Positions 63,083 through 64,000 of a DNA stretch of 64,000 nt are shown piece after piece (position 1 is the stretch's first letter; every line of letters begins with the position of its first letter). The stretch is from an uncultured Clostridia bacterium. Its GTDB lineage: Bacteria > Bacillota > Clostridia > Oscillospirales > Acutalibacteraceae. The translations under genes were made by a program, and so were the position numbers. The notes under the pieces are model-generated. The model saw only the letters and a program-made list of their open reading frames with translations, made no database searches and was not told where the DNA came from. The stretch is taken from positions 1 through 64,000 of the forward strand of contig CALWUW010000025.1 of the NCBI GenBank assembly GCA_944384815.1. The letters run 5' to 3'.

Positions 63083-64000
63083 GATTCGTATTACCATACG
63101 AGGATTTAAAACCCTGAACCAACTGCTTCCGGGCTATTTGCTCTGTAGCGGTTTGAAAGCGATGTTTGAAGCGCTGCTGCCCTTTATTAACATTTATATG
63201 TCCGGTCAGGTGATTACGGCAATTGCCAACCAAAGCAGTTTGCAGGATCTGGGGATTTTAGTGCTCATTACGGTATCTTTAAATTTTATTACAACCTTGC
63301 TGATCAATACTTTAACGAGAATTACCAATGCAAAAGGAGACGCCTTTTGGCATGTGGAAAAGCTTCCGTTGGATCAAAAAATTCAGACCATGGATTATGA
63401 ATACGTAGAGGACAGCAACGTCCACGCCATGCGGGAAATGATCGATGTGAAAGCTCGTTCTGTAGGGCGCGGATTTCCTAGACTGTACTGGTTGTATTTT
63501 GGCCCAGGGATCAAAAGTCTTTTTCAGCTTTTATTTTCCGTAGCCTTGGTAGCCAGTGCGTTTATAGCAAAACCTGTGGGCGGAGATGGAATCTGGCGCA
63601 TGGTTTTTTCTCCATGGGGAACGATCCTCCTGATCCTTCTGTTTATTCTAAGCCTTGTATGGGATACCTGCAATAACGCAGCACGGGCAAAAAAAGAATC
63701 TCGGATCTTTGAAGTTTTTTCATCTGCTAACAGAGTTTACAGTTATTATGAGGTTTTATTCATAGGATATAAGGGAGGAAAAGATTTAAAGCTATGCAAT
63801 TTGAAAGACTCTGTCCTGCATGAACTAAATTCAGCCGACAACGCTATCATTCAGGTAATGGGAAAATGGCAGAAGATGTCCGCAGGTTATGCATCCCTAT
63901 CCGCCATAAACACTACCGTAATGAATGCCATTATTTACGCTTATGTTGCCGTAAAAGCATTATTTGGTGCCTTTGCGGTGGGAAATATCGTGCAATATGT
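63066..64000 (+). CDS. ABC exporter half-transporter, cassette 2, second subunit (cut by window end)
   Basis: Open to the last base: about 311 residues of membrane domain only (MKWTDKIRITIRGFKTLNQL, LPFINIYMSGQVITAI, then FAVGNIVQYV at the edge, matching FGIGAVTQYV in the cassette 1 partner). The ATPase domain lies outside. The start is either GTG at 63066 or ATG at 63054; AGAGAGG touches the ATG, so I prefer the GTG. It overlaps the first subunit gene, as in cassette 1. Confidence 0.85.
   Translation, partial: MKWTDKIRITIRGFKTLNQLLPGYLLCSGLKAMFEALLPFINIYMSGQVITAIANQSSLQDLGILVLITVSLNFITTLLINTLTRITNAKGDAFWHVEKLPLDQKIQTMDYEYVEDSNVHAMREMIDVKARSVGRGFPRLYWLYFGPGIKSLFQLLFSVALVASAFIAKPVGGDGIWRMVFSPWGTILLILLFILSLVWDTCNNAARAKKESRIFEVFSSANRVYSYYEVLFIGYKGGKDLKLCNLKDSVLHELNSADNAIIQVMGKWQKMSAGYASLSAINTTVMNAIIYAYVAVKALFGAFAVGNIVQY

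Overview
The window reads as a chromosomal segment of a spore-forming, low-redundancy Clostridia bacterium (Oscillospiraceae/Ruminococcaceae-like is my inference). GC is close to half, start codons TTG and GTG are common behind strong AGGAGG ribosome sites, and the content is typical of the group: YqfC/YqfD and YlbJ sporulation genes, a RodA with an FHA domain beside a class B penicillin-binding protein, a T-box before trpS, and the conserved yqfC-yqfD-phoH-ybeY-dgkA-era-yqzL-recO run. TGA is used as a normal stop, so the code is the standard bacterial one.

Layout. 1-46: 5' part of a tRNA-Leu(CAG) on the minus strand. 221-715: a lipoprotein. 1062-9226 (minus): one arginine operon argG-H-C-J-B-D-F that converts glutamate to arginine, with a promoter and an ARG-box-like site before argG. 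9520-10026: a flavin reductase-like protein. 10113-13261 (minus): FHA-RodA and its class B PBP. 13573-15159 (minus): a pyridoxal kinase-like protein and a left-handed beta-helix nucleotidyltransferase-like protein. 15484-18718: an aminotransferase, T-box-controlled trpS and a LUD protein. 18819-23939 (minus): alanine racemase and a long one-chain PurL interrupted by an in-frame TGA. 24251-27009 (minus): a zinc-type ABC importer behind a promoter carrying a perfect 11-1-11 palindrome. 27202-30308: a two-component system with a third membrane gene. 30548-34430: a FemX-like transferase, a VanY-like carboxypeptidase and a PTS enzyme I. 34561-37461: an NSS symporter, a DtxR/MntR-type regulator and a YpmS-like protein. 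37539-45853 (minus): mutS2, recO, yqzL-like, era, dgkA, ybeY, phoH, yqfD, yqfC. 46039-54100: ylbJ, small proteins, a MATE exporter, an XpaC-TelA pair, an RlmI-like methyltransferase and a GNAT protein.

54105 to the window end is the accessory part and the most unusual. It holds two tandem cassettes, each with a LytTR response regulator, a GHKL histidine kinase with no membrane segment, and two full-length ABC exporter half-transporters; the fourth transporter runs off the window. The cassettes are offset by exactly 5349 bases. About 710 bases, covering an ABC 3' end, a terminator, the regulator promoter and the receiver domain, are almost the same in both. The LytTR domains, kinases and transporters differ. 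Each transporter pair is preceded by its own set of repeats spaced 21 bases apart, as expected for a LytTR operator, and the repeat sequence differs between the cassettes. The picture is a duplicated sense/respond/export module whose receiver stayed fixed while DNA-binding specificity and cargo diverged. No precursor peptide gene is visible.

A second notable point is PurL: its only interruption is a TGA exactly where I expect a conserved cysteine codon, which leaves selenocysteine, a nonsense mutation or a sequence error as explanations.
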